Shown: positions 5,355 through 5,611 of the stretch, piece after piece
Numbering within the stretch: position 1 is the first letter of the stretch
How the letters are laid out: each line of letters starts with the position of its first letter
Assembly (NCBI GenBank): GCA_023453725.1
Contig: JAEXTB010000003.1
Span: 1-5,611 of the forward strand
Direction of reading: 5' to 3'
Source: Bacillota bacterium
Lineage (GTDB): Bacteria > Bacillota > Clostridia > Christensenellales > CAG-138
DNA: 5,611 bases
Notes under the pieces: generated by a model
Told to the model about the DNA's origin: nothing
Databases searched by the model: none
The model's input: the letters and a program-made list of their open reading frames with translations, nothing else
Program-made: the position numbers and the translations under genes

Positions 5355-5611
5355 TTATTTTCTCATATCAATAAAAACACTGTCCGCCACAGTGTATGGG
5401 TTTACATACTGCTGCATCTGTTTGCCGGATTGGCGGATGTTTTTCAGCTCCGCCTTGTAAAAAAGCAGCCGCTCCTCGACGTACGCCTTGCACTGTTCAT
5501 CCAGGCGTCTGATCTCTTCGAGCATTTCCCGCATCCCGGAAGAGAGAACCCTGCCGCTGCCATCGGCTGTGTGCTTAAAATCAAGCGCGTCAATTTTCGC
5601 ACGCACCTCTT
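5355..5611 (-). CDS. C-terminal part of a helical protein, possibly FlgN-type flagellar chaperone (5' end outside window)
   Basis: About 85 C-terminal residues are visible, open to the window edge and ending at TAA (5357-5355). Most of it (about residues 25-65 of the visible part) is predicted helical and charged, with heptad-like spacing: MREMLEEIRRLDEQCKAYVEERLLFYKAELKNIRQSG. The end is NPYTVADSVFIDMRK. This layout, a long helix with a short Tyr-containing tail ending in a Phe/Ile-Asp-Lys type motif, resembles clostridial FlgN or FliT-like export chaperones, which hold hook-associated proteins before export. I do not see a diagnostic motif, so the family is tentative. A GTG at 5606 exists in this frame but is probably internal, since the frame stays open beyond it. 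The gene precedes cheW by 41 bp. Confidence 0.6.
   Translation of the reverse strand, partial: EVRAKIDALDFKHTADGSGRVLSSGMREMLEEIRRLDEQCKAYVEERLLFYKAELKNIRQSGKQMQQYVNPYTVADSVFIDMRK

Noticed and set aside
1..5611. CRISPR arrays, insertion sequences, tRNA or rRNA genes, phage or defence genes
   Set aside because: No regularly spaced repeats, transposase, cloverleaf or ribosomal RNA sequence is visible. The window is almost fully occupied by motility genes of even character.

Overview
This window is part of a flagellar and chemotaxis gene cluster. Every gene I accept lies on the minus strand, so transcription runs from the right edge (5611) to the left edge (1). The organism looks like a motile member of the Bacillota, probably Clostridia, with mid-range base composition. 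The grounds are strong Shine-Dalgarno sites, a YaaR/DUF327 gene, a Gram-positive style sigma-D promoter box, tight gene packing, and a flgB-flgC order preceded by a lytic transglycosylase. This assignment is inferred from gene content, and no taxonomic marker is present.

Reading in the direction of transcription there are three blocks. Block 1 (5611-3834) holds the C-terminal end of a helical, possibly FlgN-like flagellar protein, a first cheW, a YaaR/DUF327 family gene with a GTG start, and a second cheW. The two CheW proteins are identical at about half their positions. Spacers are 30-43 bp, consistent with one operon, and a convincing intrinsic terminator (3771-3810) closes it. Block 2 (3666-1766) is cheR-cheB, the methyltransferase and methylesterase pair of receptor adaptation. 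It is preceded by an exact sigma-D type -10 box (GCCGATAT) and ends in a 187-bp intergenic region. Block 3 (1578-1) starts from an extended -10 promoter. It encodes a soluble Slt-type lytic transglycosylase, then flgB and flgC (rod proteins), each separated by only 3 bp. flgC runs off the left edge lacking only its last residues.

The parts fit together functionally. The CheW adaptors couple receptors to the CheA kinase (not in the window), and CheR and CheB set receptor methylation. The transglycosylase probably opens the peptidoglycan so that the FlgB/FlgC rod can pass. The window is mostly a recognisable motility locus. The less ordinary points are the YaaR gene between two cheW paralogs, a long FlgB with an internally repeated RTRDxH motif, a transglycosylase without a signal peptide leading the rod operon, and the promoter, terminator and inverted-repeat overlap at 1605-1762.
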